NCBI GenBank assembly: GCA_016709845.1
Contig: JADJMA010000052.1
Location: forward strand, 1 to 9,834
Direction of reading: 5' to 3'
Length of the DNA stretch: 9,834 nucleotides
Source: Flammeovirgaceae bacterium
GTDB taxonomy: Bacteria > Bacteroidota > Bacteroidia > Cytophagales > Cyclobacteriaceae
Part shown: positions 1 through 6,894 of the stretch, one piece after another
Numbering within the stretch: position 1 is the stretch's first letter
Layout: every line of letters begins with the position of its first letter
The notes under the pieces: generated by a model
The model's database searches: none
What the model was told of the DNA's origin: nothing
The model's input: the letters and a program-made list of their open reading frames with translations, nothing else
Translations under genes and position numbers: made by a program

Positions 1-491
1 TGCTGTACAGTTCCTGGGGTGTATTCGGTTTTGTTTTTTACTAAAAGGTCAATCAAAGATTTTAAATATTGCAATAGAAGTGCACAGCCCCCATCCTGAC
101 TATCGAGGTCCATTTGGTTTTTGATAATTTTTGATAATTTTTATTTCCGGATACAGGCAGCCCTTTTGTTTGTCTGTGTATAACTATTTGGTAAATTTGT
201 GATATTAGATTTAGTCATCATGATATGCGTATCTATATGTTTAATTTTGTTAATGAGTTGCCCTCCGATTTCATCCCATTCATCGGGAGTAATCAGAACT
301 CCTATTGACAATTCAAATTTTAGCCTGTCATATATTACAATGGCATACAATCTGAATGCATTTCCTTTGCGTTTATTTTGGTTCAAGTAAAACCTAACCG
401 TCGCGTTTTTCTTTGACTTTATAACAGACATGTAAGAGGGAGTTGAAACTATCCTCGGATACGTATTTCCGGCTGTTATAATGGTCTGCAT
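1..491 (-). pseudogene. Tyrosine recombinase (integrase), N-terminal part, interrupted and cut by the left edge
   Basis: The reading frame from the ATG at 491 encodes a basic N-terminal region followed by the pattern of the Bacteroidota integrase arm DNA-binding domain: a beta-rich stretch (VRFYLNQNKRKGNAFRLYAI) and then the ELSIGVLITPDEWDE strand-and-turn motif around residues 60-75. After about 116 residues a TAA at 141-143 stops it. Reading on in the same frame to position 1 gives a further open stretch ending in LIDLLVKNKTEYTPGTVQ, which looks like the start of the core-binding (SAM-like) domain. A second frame also looks partly plausible just after the stop (IREIKIIKNYQKPNG), so a frameshift plus compensation is possible instead of a simple stop. 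The catalytic domain (R..HxxR..Y) would lie left of the window, so I cannot say if the rest survives. Such enzymes integrate or excise mobile elements; here it marks an old element. Family call is from remembered motif shape, not a search. Confidence 0.65.
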
Positions 492-714
492 ATTCAGGTA
501 ATTATCCCTTCACTATGAAAAGTTTAACAATTTTGAAACTCGACAGCTTCTGATTAAGTGTTTTGATTTGTTGACTTATAAGGATTGTAATAATGGTGCA
601 AGTTTAAAAATAGTGTTTTACTACATTCCCGAAAATATTGGATTTGCCTTGTAGTAATTGAAAATCAAGCAATAAGATGCTTTCTCTCAAAATGCGGCCG
701 CGATTCTTGTATTT
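492..714. other. AT-rich gene-free stretch with a NotI-like GC island
   Basis: No coding frame of supportable length is visible on either strand. The only oddity is an isolated GCGGCCGC octamer near 694-701 within otherwise very AT-rich DNA. The last part (about 690-714) may belong to the broken gene remnant that follows, since the peptide FLYLDSVK in another frame leads into it. Confidence 0.4.
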
Positions 715-845
715 AGATTCAGTTAAATAATACATCAATAGAATTTTCGAATGGGAAAACGCTTTTATTAAATGAAAAATTAGAAGTGAAAATTAAAGAT
801 GGCGTAGCCGAAAACAAAGTTAAAAGCGTGCAATTAGTACTATAA
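715..845 (+). pseudogene. C-terminal remnant of an unrecognised gene
   Basis: One frame is open for about 42 codons and ends at the TAA at 843-845. Its composition looks protein-like (NTSIEFSNGKTLLLNEKLEV, then KIKDGVAENKVKSVQLVL), with alternating charged and hydrophobic residues suggesting beta strands. There is no start codon with a ribosome site; upstream the frame hits a TAG, and the preceding codons in a neighbouring frame (FLYLDSVK) join naturally if one base is added or removed near 718-722. This suggests the tail of a longer gene whose front has decayed. I do not recognise the family. It lies among other broken genes in the AT-rich island and points in the opposite direction to its neighbours. 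It could still be a chance open frame. Confidence 0.35.
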
Positions 846-881
846 TACATTCAATATTATTCTCATGTTTAAAGATGCACA

Positions 882-1735
882 TTAAGAATTCAAACACCTA
901 AAAATTGTATCATATCGACCTTTCTTCTTCATTGTTTGTAAATTAAATATATTTTTCACCGCTAAAATATCCCCAATAAAATAGATAAATTCAGCTTGTG
1001 ACTTATCAGTGAAATATTTATTAAACCCATTGAAAAGAGCTTGGACTATCCAACTTTTAAAATCAGATACTTGAGATGTATGCTCTTTTTTAGTAAGTGC
1101 ATTTTGTTCAATTTTAGTTTTTATGAAAAAATAATTGGCATCCTCTTTTAGCCATTGCTTAATGAGGTGAATATTTTGTCCGTAATAATCATATTGCCAT
1201 TTTCGCAACTCCGGCAAAATAATTCCAGCATTAAAAGTTGCTCTACGTTGATTCTGAACATAAATATCGATACTGCTGTTTTAATAGGGCTTGATGTTAG
1301 TTCGTATATCAATTCAACAAATTTAATTATTTACAGAAGTGACCGATTCTCTTCCACAAGTTCTTTAGTTTGAGAGCTATCATTTAATTTATTCTTAAAT
1401 TGATTAAAGTAATAATCAATGATTAAAATCGCAACAGATATTGTATCGCATGAAATATTAACCTGATACTGATGGATAATCGATTCCAATTGATAGTATA
1501 GAGATTTATTAATCCAGAAATTTGATATGTATGTAAATTCTTTTGATGGGTCGGTTACTCTGTTGTAGTAGTTTAGAATGTGTTTGTTAGGCTTTAATAC
1601 ATCTTCAGTACCGAATATTTCAATAATAAAATCTTCATCGATGGATAGAGCTTTTCCATCCGTTTCAAAATTATCAATGTTTATTGATGAATCCAGTTCC
1701 AAATACGGAAACGCGTATTGTTTAAATTTTTTCAT
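882..1735 (-). pseudogene. Unrecognised protein gene (about 280 aa) split by an in-frame TAA and a frameshift
   Basis: Starting at the ATG at 1735 (MKKFKQYAFPYLELDSS), 134 codons run to a TAA at 1331-1333. Directly after it the same frame continues with a protein-like stretch (IIKFVELIYELTSSPIKTAV). Near 1261-1270 the sense passes to another frame (IYVQNQRRATFNAGIILPEL), which runs to the stop at 882 through a lysine- and aromatic-rich C-terminus. Joined, the parts make one protein of about 280 residues without signal peptide or membrane segment, acidic at the front and basic at the back. The shorter open piece at 882-1217 is therefore the tail of this gene rather than a separate one. I do not recognise the family; its neighbourhood (integrase remnant, AT-rich) suggests mobile-element cargo. 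One substitution and one indel would restore it, so the decay is recent or the sequence is imperfect. Confidence 0.6.
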
Positions 1736-2035
1736 GTAAGAATGGATTTATTCTATATGTATTCTATCTGATTTATGCTTATTAATAATACAAAAAATAA
1801 AAGTAGTAAACTTTGTGAAAGTAAAAAAATCATCGTACAAGGAACTTTTAACAAATTTGAAATTGTTTAGAAGGCCTTTTTTATAACATGTAATTACCAG
1901 GAATATGTATATGTTCAAATTTTAATTGTTTTGAAATCAGAAAAAAGGTTGAAATATTGATAATAGAGAAATAAAATGAAACATTGCCAGTGATGTAATA
2001 TTTTGCAATCAGATGAATAGAATCTGCTAAATTAA
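1736..2035. other. AT-rich gene-free stretch
   Basis: Very AT-rich DNA upstream of the split gene on the minus strand and upstream of the remnant on the plus strand. Frames are closed by frequent stops. A short plus-strand frame near 1810-1865 (KKIIVQGTFNKFEIV, then TAG) could be another scrap but is too short to claim. No promoter with the Bacteroidota -7 consensus was found. Confidence 0.35.
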
Positions 2036-2388
2036 ACAAGAGGTAAGGATTGTAATAGCAAAATTTTAAAAAAATGGCAAAATGGAATTCAGATAGATTA
2101 CTACCTGGATGATATGCAGACCTGGGCCTATGTTAATGTAGCGGATGATTAATTTGATGCTCCTACACTTGTTTTAGATTCCAACGAATAAAATATTAAA
2201 GAAAACTCAATTGTATTATGTGAAATTCAGTTGATGGATAAAAATACCAAAGCACATGTAATTTAAGTTCTACCTAAAGCTAAAGAGGATAATCTGGATT
2301 TTCATCTTCTAGAGCAAGACATCATTTTCAAGGTGAAACATTTTACCAGGCAGGTGAAGCAAAAGGTGAAGCAATATGGGGTATTTAG
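2036..2388 (+). pseudogene. Decayed gene of unknown family with three in-frame TAA codons
   Basis: One plus-strand frame reads as a convincing protein for more than 100 codons but contains TAA at 2150-2152, 2189-2191 and 2264-2266. Pieces between them are protein-like: KKWQNGIQIDYYLDDMQTWA, FDAPTLVLDSN, NIKENSIVLCEIQLMDKNTK, VLPKAKEDNLDFHLLEQDII. Near 2340 a frame change leads to YQAGEAKGEAIWGI and a TAG at 2386-2388, which looks like the natural end. No start codon is seen, so the front is missing or lies before 2036. Each TAA is one base from a Lys, Gln or Glu codon. The simplest reading is a pseudogene in the decayed island. I do not recognise the family. Confidence 0.5.
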
Positions 2389-2405
2389 CCCAATTATTTT
2401 TTTAT

Positions 2406-2447
2406 TTTTTAAAAAGAAACCCTGGTTATCAATACGATACCAGGGTT
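2406..2447 (-). terminator. Rho-independent terminator of tRNA-Cys
   Basis: Arms AACCCTGG (2418-2425) and CCAGGGTT (2440-2447) pair perfectly, extended by TATC/GATA around one bulged base, and are followed on the minus strand by a T-rich tract (TTCTTTTT). The plus-strand side lacks a T-run, so it acts on minus-strand transcription, 24 bases past the tRNA 3' end. Confidence 0.8.
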
Positions 2448-2471
2448 CTTATTTGGAAGTTACGCTCTGGG

Positions 2472-2542
2472 AGGTCGCGAGCAGATTCGAACTGCTGTAC
2501 AAGGTTTTGCAGACCTCTGCCTAACCGCTCGGCCACGCGACC
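2472..2542 (-). tRNA. tRNA-Cys (GCA)
   Basis: The minus strand folds as a full cloverleaf. The acceptor stem pairs GGTCGCG (2542-2536) with CGCGACC (2479-2473). The D arm is CGAGCGGTTAGGC-like. The anticodon arm has stems GAGGT/ACCTT around the loop CTGCAAA, giving anticodon GCA, and the T arm is AGCAG-TTCGAAT-CTGCT. The unpaired discriminator base is U (complement of 2472), the identity base expected for cysteine tRNA. The 3' CCA is not encoded; CCC follows. It has its own promoter and terminator, so it is a single-gene unit. Its 3' end faces the decayed integrase-bearing island, the usual geometry for tRNA-linked integration, although no repeat of the tRNA end was found in the island. Confidence 0.97.
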
Positions 2543-2553
2543 AATTGCGGGTG

Positions 2554-2561
2554 CAAACATA
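2554..2561 (-). promoter_or_regulatory. Bacteroidota -7 promoter box of tRNA-Cys
   Basis: On the minus strand TATGTTTG matches the Bacteroidota TAnnTTTG consensus exactly and lies 11 bases upstream of the tRNA 5' end, right for a start a few bases before the mature tRNA. A clear -33 TTTG element at the usual distance is not seen. Confidence 0.65.
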
Positions 2562-2751
2562 ATAAATTTCTGTTGTTCCCCGCGGTATTTGTTTTTCGCT
2601 TCAGGAACCTTAACGCTTGTATTTTTCTAATGTTACGCCTCAGATGACATTTTCACCATTTCATGCTGATCTTCAACAGAAAATATTGTTTTTGTTGCCC
2701 TTTCGTTGGGAGATTGCTTAACTTAGCTACGTCATTCTTGTTATATATGTC

Positions 2752-3102
2752 ATGAATAAAGCAGTTGCCGGATATCATCTCTTAATGATCTTATCGGCTG
2801 TAGATGAGAACTTTAACGGTAAAGAAGATCGGATTATTAAAAATTATCTGATTGAGAATTTCCCTTTGGATGCCAATCTCGACGATGAGATGGAAATTTT
2901 GAGTAATCTCGATCCGTCGGATTATCCGGTGCATTTCAATAATGCCATGAATGCCTTTTATATGGATTCAACTCCGGAACAACGTGCTCATTTCCTTGAT
3001 TTTGCGGTTAAATTGGTAATTGCCGATAAAAACATTACTCCCAAGGAAAATCTATATCTGAACGAATTGTATAACGCCTGGGAAGAAAATTTCTCTATCT
3101 GA
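2752..3102 (+). CDS. TerB-like small cytoplasmic protein
   Basis: An intact 116-residue protein without signal peptide or membrane segment, predicted to be all-helical and acidic. It resembles the TerB-like fold: a first helix pair with the acidic motif DENFNGKEDRIIKNYL (about residues 18-33) and a later one with ADKNITPKENLYLNELY (about 92-108), the two places where TerB proteins carry metal-binding acidic residues. It is shorter than classical TerB (about 150 residues) and no other tellurite-resistance genes are nearby, so a role in tellurite resistance should not be inferred. The start at 2752 (MNKAVAGYHLL) is chosen because the frame is closed shortly upstream and the protein begins directly with the first helix; the ribosome site is weak, as usual in this phylum. 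It is transcribed alone and ends 18 bases before a strong terminator shared with the convergent acyl-CoA dehydrogenase gene. Confidence 0.75.
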   Translation: MNKAVAGYHLLMILSAVDENFNGKEDRIIKNYLIENFPLDANLDDEMEILSNLDPSDYPVHFNNAMNAFYMDSTPEQRAHFLDFAVKLVIADKNITPKENLYLNELYNAWEENFSI

Positions 3103-3120
3103 AAAGGAGTTCTAAAAAAT

Positions 3121-3155
3121 AAAAACCCGGATTGGTGAACCAGTCCGGGTTTTTT
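3121..3155. terminator. Bidirectional terminator between convergent genes
   Basis: Arms AAAAACCCGGA and TCCGGGTTTTT, plus an inner TGG/CCA, form a long GC-cored hairpin with a T-run on the plus strand and a T-rich tract (TTTTTATTTTTTAG) on the minus strand. It can end both the TerB-like gene from the left and the acyl-CoA dehydrogenase gene from the right. Confidence 0.9.
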
Positions 3156-3172
3156 TATGGGTGATGCTTTTA

Positions 3173-4351
3173 TTAATTGAAAGCATTAAATCCTGTGACA
3201 TCCATCCCTGTGATAAGCAAGTGGATATCATGTGTGCCTTCGTATGTAATCACACTTTCCAGATTCATCATATGGCGCATAATCGGATATTCACCGGTAA
3301 TTCCCATACCACCAAGCATTTGACGTGCCTCACGTGCGATCTGGATAGCCATATTTACATTATTACGTTTGGCCATTGAAATTTGTGCAGGTGTTGCACG
3401 GTTTTCGTTTTTCAATACACCAAGTCTCCAGGTAAGAAGTTGTGCTTTAGTGATCTCAGTGATCATTTCGGCAAGTTTTTTCTGTTGTAACTGGAATCCT
3501 CCAATCGGTTTACCAAACTGAATTCTTTCCTGGCTGTAGCGAAGTGCTGTATCGTAACAATCCATCGCCGCACCAATAGCTCCCCAGGCAATACCGTAGC
3601 GGGCAGAGTTAAGGCAGCCGAGTGGTCCTTTGAGTCCTTTTACATTCGGGAAAATATTGGCCTTTGGAACTTTTACATTGGCAAACACCAGTTCTCCGGT
3701 AGCACTTGCGCGCAATGACCATTTGTTATGCGTTTCAGGAGTTGAGAAACCTTCCATTCCTCTTTCTACTACCAATCCGCGAATAACACCCTCTTCATCC
3801 TTCGCCCATACTACAGCGATGTCTGCAAAGGGAGCATTGCTGATCCACATCTTAGCTCCATTTAAAATCACATGATCTCCGGCATCTTTGATGTTGGTGA
3901 GCATTCCGTTAGGATTGGATCCGTGGTTTGGCTCAGTAAGACCAAAGCAACCCATCATTTCTCCTGTAGCCAGCTTGGGAAGGTGTTTTTTACGCTGTTC
4001 TTCCGAGCCATACGTATAGATCGGATACATCACCAATGAGCTTTGTACAGATGCAGTAGAACGAACTCCACTGTCGCCACGCTCAACTTCCTGCATGATC
4101 AAACCATAGGAAATCTGGTCGAGACCACCACCGCCGTATTCAGCAGGGATGTAAGGACCAAATGCGCCAATACCGGCAAGTCCTGCGATTATTTGCTTGG
4201 GAAATTCTGCACGCTGTGCATAGTCTTCAATGATCGGTGAAACATCACGCTTCACCCATTCACGTACGGAGTCACGGATTAATCGATGTTCTTCCGTGAG
4301 TAGTTCATCCATGAGGAAATAGTCATGGCCTTGGAAACGATCTTGTGGCAT
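3173..4351 (-). CDS. Acyl-CoA dehydrogenase, glutaryl-CoA dehydrogenase-like
   Basis: A 392-residue cytoplasmic flavoprotein with the full acyl-CoA dehydrogenase layout: helical N-domain (1-125), beta domain (about 130-230) with the FAD/substrate motif CFGLTEPNHGSNP and the WISNAPFADIAVVWA strand, and a helical C-domain with RIQFGKPIGGFQ and QMLGGMGITGEYPIMRH. The catalytic base is Glu371 in TYEGTHDIH. Glu90 and Arg97 in ERGDSGVRSTASVQSS match the spacing of the Glu87/Arg94 pair that handles the second carboxylate in human glutaryl-CoA dehydrogenase, and the whole sequence follows that enzyme closely. Expected reaction: oxidative decarboxylation of glutaryl-CoA to crotonyl-CoA in lysine/tryptophan breakdown; a related substrate is possible. 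An upstream ATG at 4390 adds 13 residues, but the promoter at 4402-4431 would leave almost no leader, and family members start near 4351, preceded by AAAGGACT. The frame is undisturbed, in contrast to the genes on its right. Confidence 0.93.
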   Translation of the reverse strand: MPQDRFQGHDYFLMDELLTEEHRLIRDSVREWVKRDVSPIIEDYAQRAEFPKQIIAGLAGIGAFGPYIPAEYGGGGLDQISYGLIMQEVERGDSGVRSTASVQSSLVMYPIYTYGSEEQRKKHLPKLATGEMMGCFGLTEPNHGSNPNGMLTNIKDAGDHVILNGAKMWISNAPFADIAVVWAKDEEGVIRGLVVERGMEGFSTPETHNKWSLRASATGELVFANVKVPKANIFPNVKGLKGPLGCLNSARYGIAWGAIGAAMDCYDTALRYSQERIQFGKPIGGFQLQQKKLAEMITEITKAQLLTWRLGVLKNENRATPAQISMAKRNNVNMAIQIAREARQMLGGMGITGEYPIMRHMMNLESVITYEGTHDIHLLITGMDVTGFNAFN

Positions 4352-4401
4352 AGTCCTTTTTTTAGCGGTTTGTTCCCTTATGGGGGGCAATTCCTGCGGC
4401 G

Positions 4402-4431
4402 CAAAGATAGCGCTTTCAGAACGAAGTTAAA
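4402..4431 (-). promoter_or_regulatory. Promoter of the acyl-CoA dehydrogenase gene
   Basis: On the minus strand TATCTTTG (4409-4402) is an exact TAnnTTTG box; 19 bases upstream lies TTT (in TTTAAC, 4431-4426), near the -33 position. Transcription would start near 4395, giving a leader of about 44 bases to the ATG at 4351. Confidence 0.65.
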
Positions 4432-4637
4432 CGACCTTTACCAGAAAAGAATCTACTGGTTATGAGCAGATTGACGAAGATCATCAGGGCGGTGAATAGC
4501 CGATTTTCCCTGAGCTTTATTTTCAGTTTCAGTCGGATGACACTATGCTATAACAAGTCAGAAGGCGCATTGTTCATTAGTGGCTTAAGGATTCATGCCT
4601 GGATTTCTTTTTGAAGAAAGTGTACTTGCCGGTTTTT

Positions 4638-5222
4638 TTATTCCCGCATATTCCAAAAATCTCTCGGATCAAGACTTACCTTGATGTATTGGATTTTGCA
4701 GCCATGATTTTGTTGCAGGATCTGCTCATAGTTTTTTGCATGCTTTTTATTCATCATTCCTAAAAATCTTGCCCAGTAAAGCACAATAGTATAGTCATAA
4801 TCTCCGGCGTTAACTACCTTGTTTGATGTAGTTGAAAATGGAACTAAGTCTTTCATTCGATTGGTAAAAGTGAATCTGATTGTGCTTCCTGTTTGTTAGC
4901 GCATATGCTTCGGAGATATTGCATATAGGGCCCCGGACAACCTGTAGTGTCGTACCGGTACAGCATTTTCCCTTCGCGATCATACACAACAGCCATACTC
5001 GATTTTCCTGATAGTACCGTATAGAGGTATTTTTCGAAAGTTAAGGAGTCGCGTAATGAAAGTTGTTGTCAGTTTGTAATCCCTTTCTTGCTGCATATTT
5101 TAATAGCTGTTGCTCACTTTTCACGTTGGCATTACGGGTCCCAAGGAAAACATATTGGACAGGTCTGCAGCTTTGCAGGAACAGTGTAAGTATTGCTGTA
5201 AGAAGAAGAACGATTTGTACAT
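4638..5222 (-). pseudogene. Lipoprotein with C-terminal thioredoxin-like region lacking CxxC; frame-disrupted
   Basis: Joining three frames gives one protein of about 194 residues. It begins MYKSFFFL at the ATG at 5222-5220. After a frame change near 5195-5210 it continues TAILTLFLQSC, a signal peptide with lipobox ending in Cys, then RPVQYVFLGTRNANVKSEQQ. A second change near 5050-5053 leads to DSLTFEKYLYTVLSGKSSMA and CPGPYMQYLRSICANKQEAQ. A third near 4855-4860 leads to the last 70 residues, with DYTIVLYWARFLGMMNKKHA and CKIQYIKVSLDPRDFW. The order strand (TIVLYW), helix with Lys/His, strand (IQYIKVSLD) is that of a thioredoxin fold with the catalytic CxxC replaced by RFLG. I recall lineage-specific Bacteroidota lipoproteins of this form, but no function. 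It is a paralogue of the gene 81 bases upstream. Only the last 72 codons appear as an ordinary open frame. Confidence 0.65.
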
Positions 5223-5303
5223 AAGTGTGAATTTTAGTTTTGTAGTTCTGATTGAACTATTATCTGGTCATTGTTGATGTAAATTATCCTGACTTTTCAT
5301 TCG

Positions 5304-5874
5304 TTAAGGCAGTGTTTTTCTGACCTCTTTATAAAGTCGTTTGCATTGTTTGAACATGAATCGGTTCCAGAAAAACGATGGTGTAAGGTGATTCACTATT
5401 TATAGTTGGTTTCGGATTTTTCTGTATAAATGGAGTACTGGTTTTAAGTATTTCATCAAAGCTGATCAGTGAATCAATTGGAGCGGCAGTTATCGGAGGA
5501 AAACTGCAAAATTGTTATCCTTATTCCATTGAAGATTAGGAAATCCGGGTGCATAGCAGTTAATGAACCATGATTCAGGGTATTGGTTTTTACCAAAATA
5601 TAGCATCTGAATCGGCTGATAATGATTTTTAATTTGAAAACGTTTAGTGGTATCCTTTAAACTCAATCTGAGGATGTAGTTTGTATCTACTACGAATGAT
5701 TGCAGTGGATTTCCCCTAGTTTTTGAGTAGCCGTTTATGCATGGCTGGAGTTACCGGTTTGATGTGTCTAATGCCCATTATTTCAGCGGCGATGAAAGTA
5801 CAGGAAGACGTCAGTAAGCTTAACGGTACGAAGAGAATCAGCAGTAATCGGGAGGACTTTAATATAGATTTCAT
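5304..5874 (-). pseudogene. Paralogous lipoprotein; frame-disrupted
   Basis: From the ATG at 5874-5872 the frame gives a lipoprotein signal (MKSILKSSRLLLILFVPLS, then LLTSSC) and AEIMGIRHIKPVTPAMHKRL to a TAG near 5719. One frame step there, beside runs of five A and four G on the coding strand, opens about 75 codons (NPLQSFVVDTNYILRLSLKD, ESWFINCYAPGFPNLQWNKD). A second step near 5491-5497 opens APIDSLISFDEILKTSTPFI and ESPYTIVFLEPI. A third near 5352-5364 gives MFKQCKRLYKEVRKTLP and TAA at 5304-5306. The joined protein is about 190 residues. The end (YTIVFL..., then K..K.LYKEV) lines up with YTIVLYW...NKKHAKNYEQI of the next gene, and IMGIR with its FLGTR, so the two are tandem relatives. 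Unlike that gene it stops soon after the helix and lacks the last strand. Function unknown. Confidence 0.6.
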
Positions 5875-5894
5875 AGTAGTTTTTTTGAATCATC

Positions 5895-5924
5895 AAAACC
5901 GGCCATCTTGCGATAGCCGGTTTT
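5895..5924. terminator. Intercistronic hairpin, probable terminator
   Basis: Perfect 9-bp stem AAAACCGGC/GCCGGTTTT around a 12-base loop. The T-run is six long on the plus strand and four on the minus strand, so on the minus strand, where the genes lie, it may be a partial terminator or RNA-stabilising hairpin between the secreted-protein gene and the lipoprotein gene. Confidence 0.6.
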
Positions 5925-5942
5925 TTGTTAGGTGATTGGTTG

Positions 5943-6400
5943 TTATTGTGTAATTATTGGCAGTGTGACGGTAAGAGCCTGTTTTTCGTTTTATCGAGTT
6001 TATATTGACCGCGTTTGATGATTATACTGTTGAAGCCAAATTCACGCAGCTTCTGCAGGTATTTTTTCATATCCTGATATACATAGAAGATGTTTTCATC
6101 GGCTTGTGCAGGGAGTTGTCGCTCACAATGTTGAAGATGATTTTATTGTCCTGGAGAGTTACTTCTCCAATGCCATTGTTTGGTTCAGTTGATTTTGCCA
6201 ATGTTTGCAGTTGTATAAATCAGGAAGCAGATACCTTTGTCGCCTTCGCATCCTTTTCCATCTGCAGTTGGATGTGTACGTGTTCCAAATACAAGTCGGA
6301 TTCGACCGTTGGTTTGGCTGAAGGAGAGTGTGGAGGTGATCATAAAGATACCCAGGAGGAAAAGAGAAACAAGAAAGGATTTTTTTAAAGAAGTTTTCAT
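5943..6400 (-). pseudogene. Small secreted protein with paired cysteines; frame-disrupted
   Basis: The ATG at 6400 starts a clear Sec signal peptide (MKTSLKKSFLVSLFLLGIFM, then ITSTLSFSQ) followed by NGRIRLVFGTRTHPTADGKG and CEGDKGICFLIYTTANIGKI. The frame stops at 6185-6187. A step in the run of four A near 6193-6196 continues with EPNNGIGEVTLQDNKIIFNI. A step near 6099-6105 continues with ADENIFYVYQDMKKYLQKLR and FGFNSIIIKRGQYKLDKTKN. The end is either SHCQ-TAA at 5954 or, with one more step near 5975, LLTVTLPIITQ-TAA at 5943-5945; the second fits the beta-strand ending of its paralogue, so I use it. The joined protein is about 150 residues, likely periplasmic or surface-bound. The Cys...GIC pair and a C-terminal FGF...I..G.Y pattern are shared with the gene 82 bases upstream. 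I recall similar uncharacterised Bacteroidota proteins; function unknown. Confidence 0.6.
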
Positions 6401-6482
6401 GGTTTTTTTGATTTTTGTTTATTTTTTTAGGTTTTTGAATGAGATGTTTTCAGGTGGTTGTTAAATTATTCATGTCGGGTTT

Positions 6483-6894
6483 TTATTGGAATAACAAAAT
6501 ATTCATCCTGTTGTTCGATCGGATAATTCCTCTGAGAATGGTGAGTGTGCCGGAGTATCCCAGTCCTCTCGTTTGCTCTTCACTAAATACCAGATCATAG
6601 GGAAATGGAATGTACGGTGCAGAGGTAAATTCATCCATTACCTGTCGATCAGTCCTTTTTCTGCACGCACAAATATTCCTTTCCATTTGTTTCGTAAATA
6701 CCAATGTAAGCAGTTCGCATGGTAAATACAGGGTAGATGCAGATAGCAAAGCCACTTTCGCACTGACTTGCCATGGTTCCAATAGTGACTTTGATTTTCA
6801 CTCTTGGTTTTGCCTGCGGATTCGTTTGTCCATAAGACAAATTCGCTGCTGCCATGAGCGCAACAATTAACATTTTTGTGATGGTGTTTTTCAT
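6483..6894 (-). pseudogene. Small secreted protein with paired cysteines, paralogue; frame-disrupted
   Basis: The ATG at 6894 opens a signal peptide (MKNTITKMLIVALMAAANLS, then YGQ) and a mature part with KPRVKIKVTIGTMASQCESG, FAICIYPVF and YIGIYETNGKEYLCVQKK. It stops at 6649-6651 directly after a run of five A on the coding strand (6656-6660). One base fewer or more there joins it to TDRQVMDEFTSAPYIPFPYD, LVFSEEQTRGLGYSGTLTIL and NRMNILLFQ, ending at 6483. The joined protein is about 136 residues. The Cys...xxIC pair, the Gly-Thr before it, and the closing LGY...I..G.......N strand resemble its neighbour at 5943-6400. As only one homopolymer indel separates it from an intact gene, it may be intact in the living cell. 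Longer frames covering 6638-7009 are shadows. Function unknown. Confidence 0.65.

Noticed and set aside
1..9. TGCTGTACA shared with the tRNA-Cys region (about 2493-2501), as a possible attachment repeat
   Set aside because: Only nine bases, inside integrase coding sequence and not at the tRNA 3' end; expected by chance.
579..2057. 14-base match TAAGGATTGTAATA at 579-592 and 2044-2057 as element ends
   Set aside because: Short and AT-rich; a match of this length is not surprising in this DNA, and flanks do not agree.
1..2400. Alternative genetic code with TAA as a sense codon
   Set aside because: TAA ends the intact neighbouring genes at 3173 and 7725, frameshifts also occur in the island, and the integrase is broken in other ways; decay explains it better.
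2333..2630. Two overlapping plus-strand frames
   Set aside because: They cross the terminator and the antisense of tRNA-Cys and so cannot be genes.
2752..3102. Tellurite-resistance function
   Set aside because: Only the TerB-like fold is suggested; no other ter genes are present, and the protein is short.
5723..5935. 70-codon plus-strand frame
   Set aside because: It lies antisense to the lipoprotein signal peptide at 5874 and runs into the hairpin at 5895-5924; no independent support.
6005..6388. 127-codon open frame on the plus strand
   Set aside because: Opposite strand of the secreted-protein gene at 5943-6400, whose signal peptide and family pattern are convincing; the plus-strand translation is Cys/Phe/Ser-rich as expected of a shadow.
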